Below are positions 61,134 through 64,000 of a stretch of 64,000 bases of DNA, one piece after another. Within the stretch, counting starts at the first letter, position 1, and the number at the start of each line of letters is the position of its first letter. Source of the DNA: Pogonophryne albipinna (lineage: Eukaryota > Chordata > Actinopteri > Perciformes > Artedidraconidae); contig CM053243.1 in assembly GCA_028583405.1 (NCBI GenBank), positions 23,958,867-24,022,866 on the forward strand. The letters run 5' to 3'. The notes beneath the pieces were generated by a model. It was not told the origin of the DNA, did no database searches, and was given only the letters and a program-made list of their open reading frames with translations. The translations under genes and the position numbers were made by a program.

Positions 61134-61544
61134 GCATGGGAGTGTTTGTGGCTTTATGTTTAAAGAGAGCACCATTTTAAGACAAATATTCTTCAGAGAA
61201 AACAGTCACCTTTAGATTGCCATGAAGTCAGCAAGTCAATCATCTGAACCAAAAAAAAAGTATTATGTGTGCTAAGAGAGCGTTGCTCCAGTCTTACGTT
61301 ACTGTGGGTGTTAGTCTTGGTGTTCCTGGAGGTCCCTCTGGGATTTTTAAGATTAGGTGTGTGAAGTTTGTTGTTCGTTTGCTCCTTCGGTCATAACTCA
61401 GGCACACTGAACACTGAAAGGAGATGGCAATGTCGAGGGTGGTGTGAGATGGTGATCAGACAAAAAGGGTCTCAGAGTTAACATCAAGGTTGGAAGGGTG
61501 TGGTTTTGTGCGTTCAGTGGGTCAGACGCTGCACGACGCCTCTG
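57596..61544 (-). other. gas2-tmem178b convergent spacer, probably including tmem178b 3' UTR
   Basis: No gene was seen. The two genes face each other, so the right part should be tmem178b 3' UTR. A minus-strand AATAAA at 58137-58142 is one possible end among several. The interval holds a TG microsatellite and otherwise unremarkable AT-rich sequence. Confidence 0.4.
61065..61132. repeat. (TG)n microsatellite
   Basis: About 68 uninterrupted bases of TG, probably within the tmem178b 3' UTR. Confidence 0.95.
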
Positions 61545-63955
<2,411 letters not shown>

Positions 63956-64000
63956 TCACTTAGCTTTATTTTACTGAGATGGCCTTATTAACATCGTGTT

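Overview
The window is vertebrate nuclear DNA, almost certainly from a teleost fish. Genes are split into short exons with GT-AG introns. The encoded proteins match known vertebrate families end to end. The introns and spacers carry dinucleotide microsatellites, short inverted-repeat transposons and LINE/SINE tails of the kind common in fish genomes. No prokaryotic, viral or CRISPR-like system was seen, and I found no convincing undescribed gene system. The unusual observations concern gene order, one protein linker and repeats lying close to splice sites.

Layout. (1) 64-10850, + strand: ano5 (anoctamin-5), 19 visible coding exons, lacking only its extreme N-terminus, which lies left of the window. 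(2) 10851-15669: ano5 3' UTR and a repeat-bearing spacer. (3) 15670-28983, + strand: slc17a6 (vesicular glutamate transporter 2), complete in 12 coding exons, 581 codons. (4) About 29.0-47.9 kb: slc17a6 3' UTR, then a gene-poor spacer with a SINE, two copies of one LINE 3' end, microsatellites and a repeat-derived nuclear-receptor-type palindrome. (5) 47989-56857, + strand: gas2 (growth arrest-specific 2), 7 coding exons, with a calponin-homology domain, a greatly enlarged Pro/Ser/Thr linker and a GAS2-related domain. (6) 61545-63816, - strand: the last three coding exons of tmem178b, convergent with gas2; its first exon(s) lie right of the window.

ano5, slc17a6 and gas2 lie in the same order and orientation as human ANO5-SLC17A6-GAS2 on 11p14 (from memory), which supports all three names. 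FANCF, which lies between SLC17A6 and GAS2 in human, was not seen, and gas2 is followed by tmem178b, whose human orthologue is on another chromosome. This fits one of two teleost-duplicated copies of the block after gene loss and rearrangement; which copy (a or b) cannot be settled here.

The genes do not form a pathway: they encode a muscle/ER membrane scramblase-type protein, a synaptic-vesicle glutamate transporter, an actin/microtubule cross-linker and a claudin-like four-pass membrane protein. Exon boundaries were read by eye from splice consensus, phase continuity and protein similarity recalled from memory. No alignment or transcript data were available.
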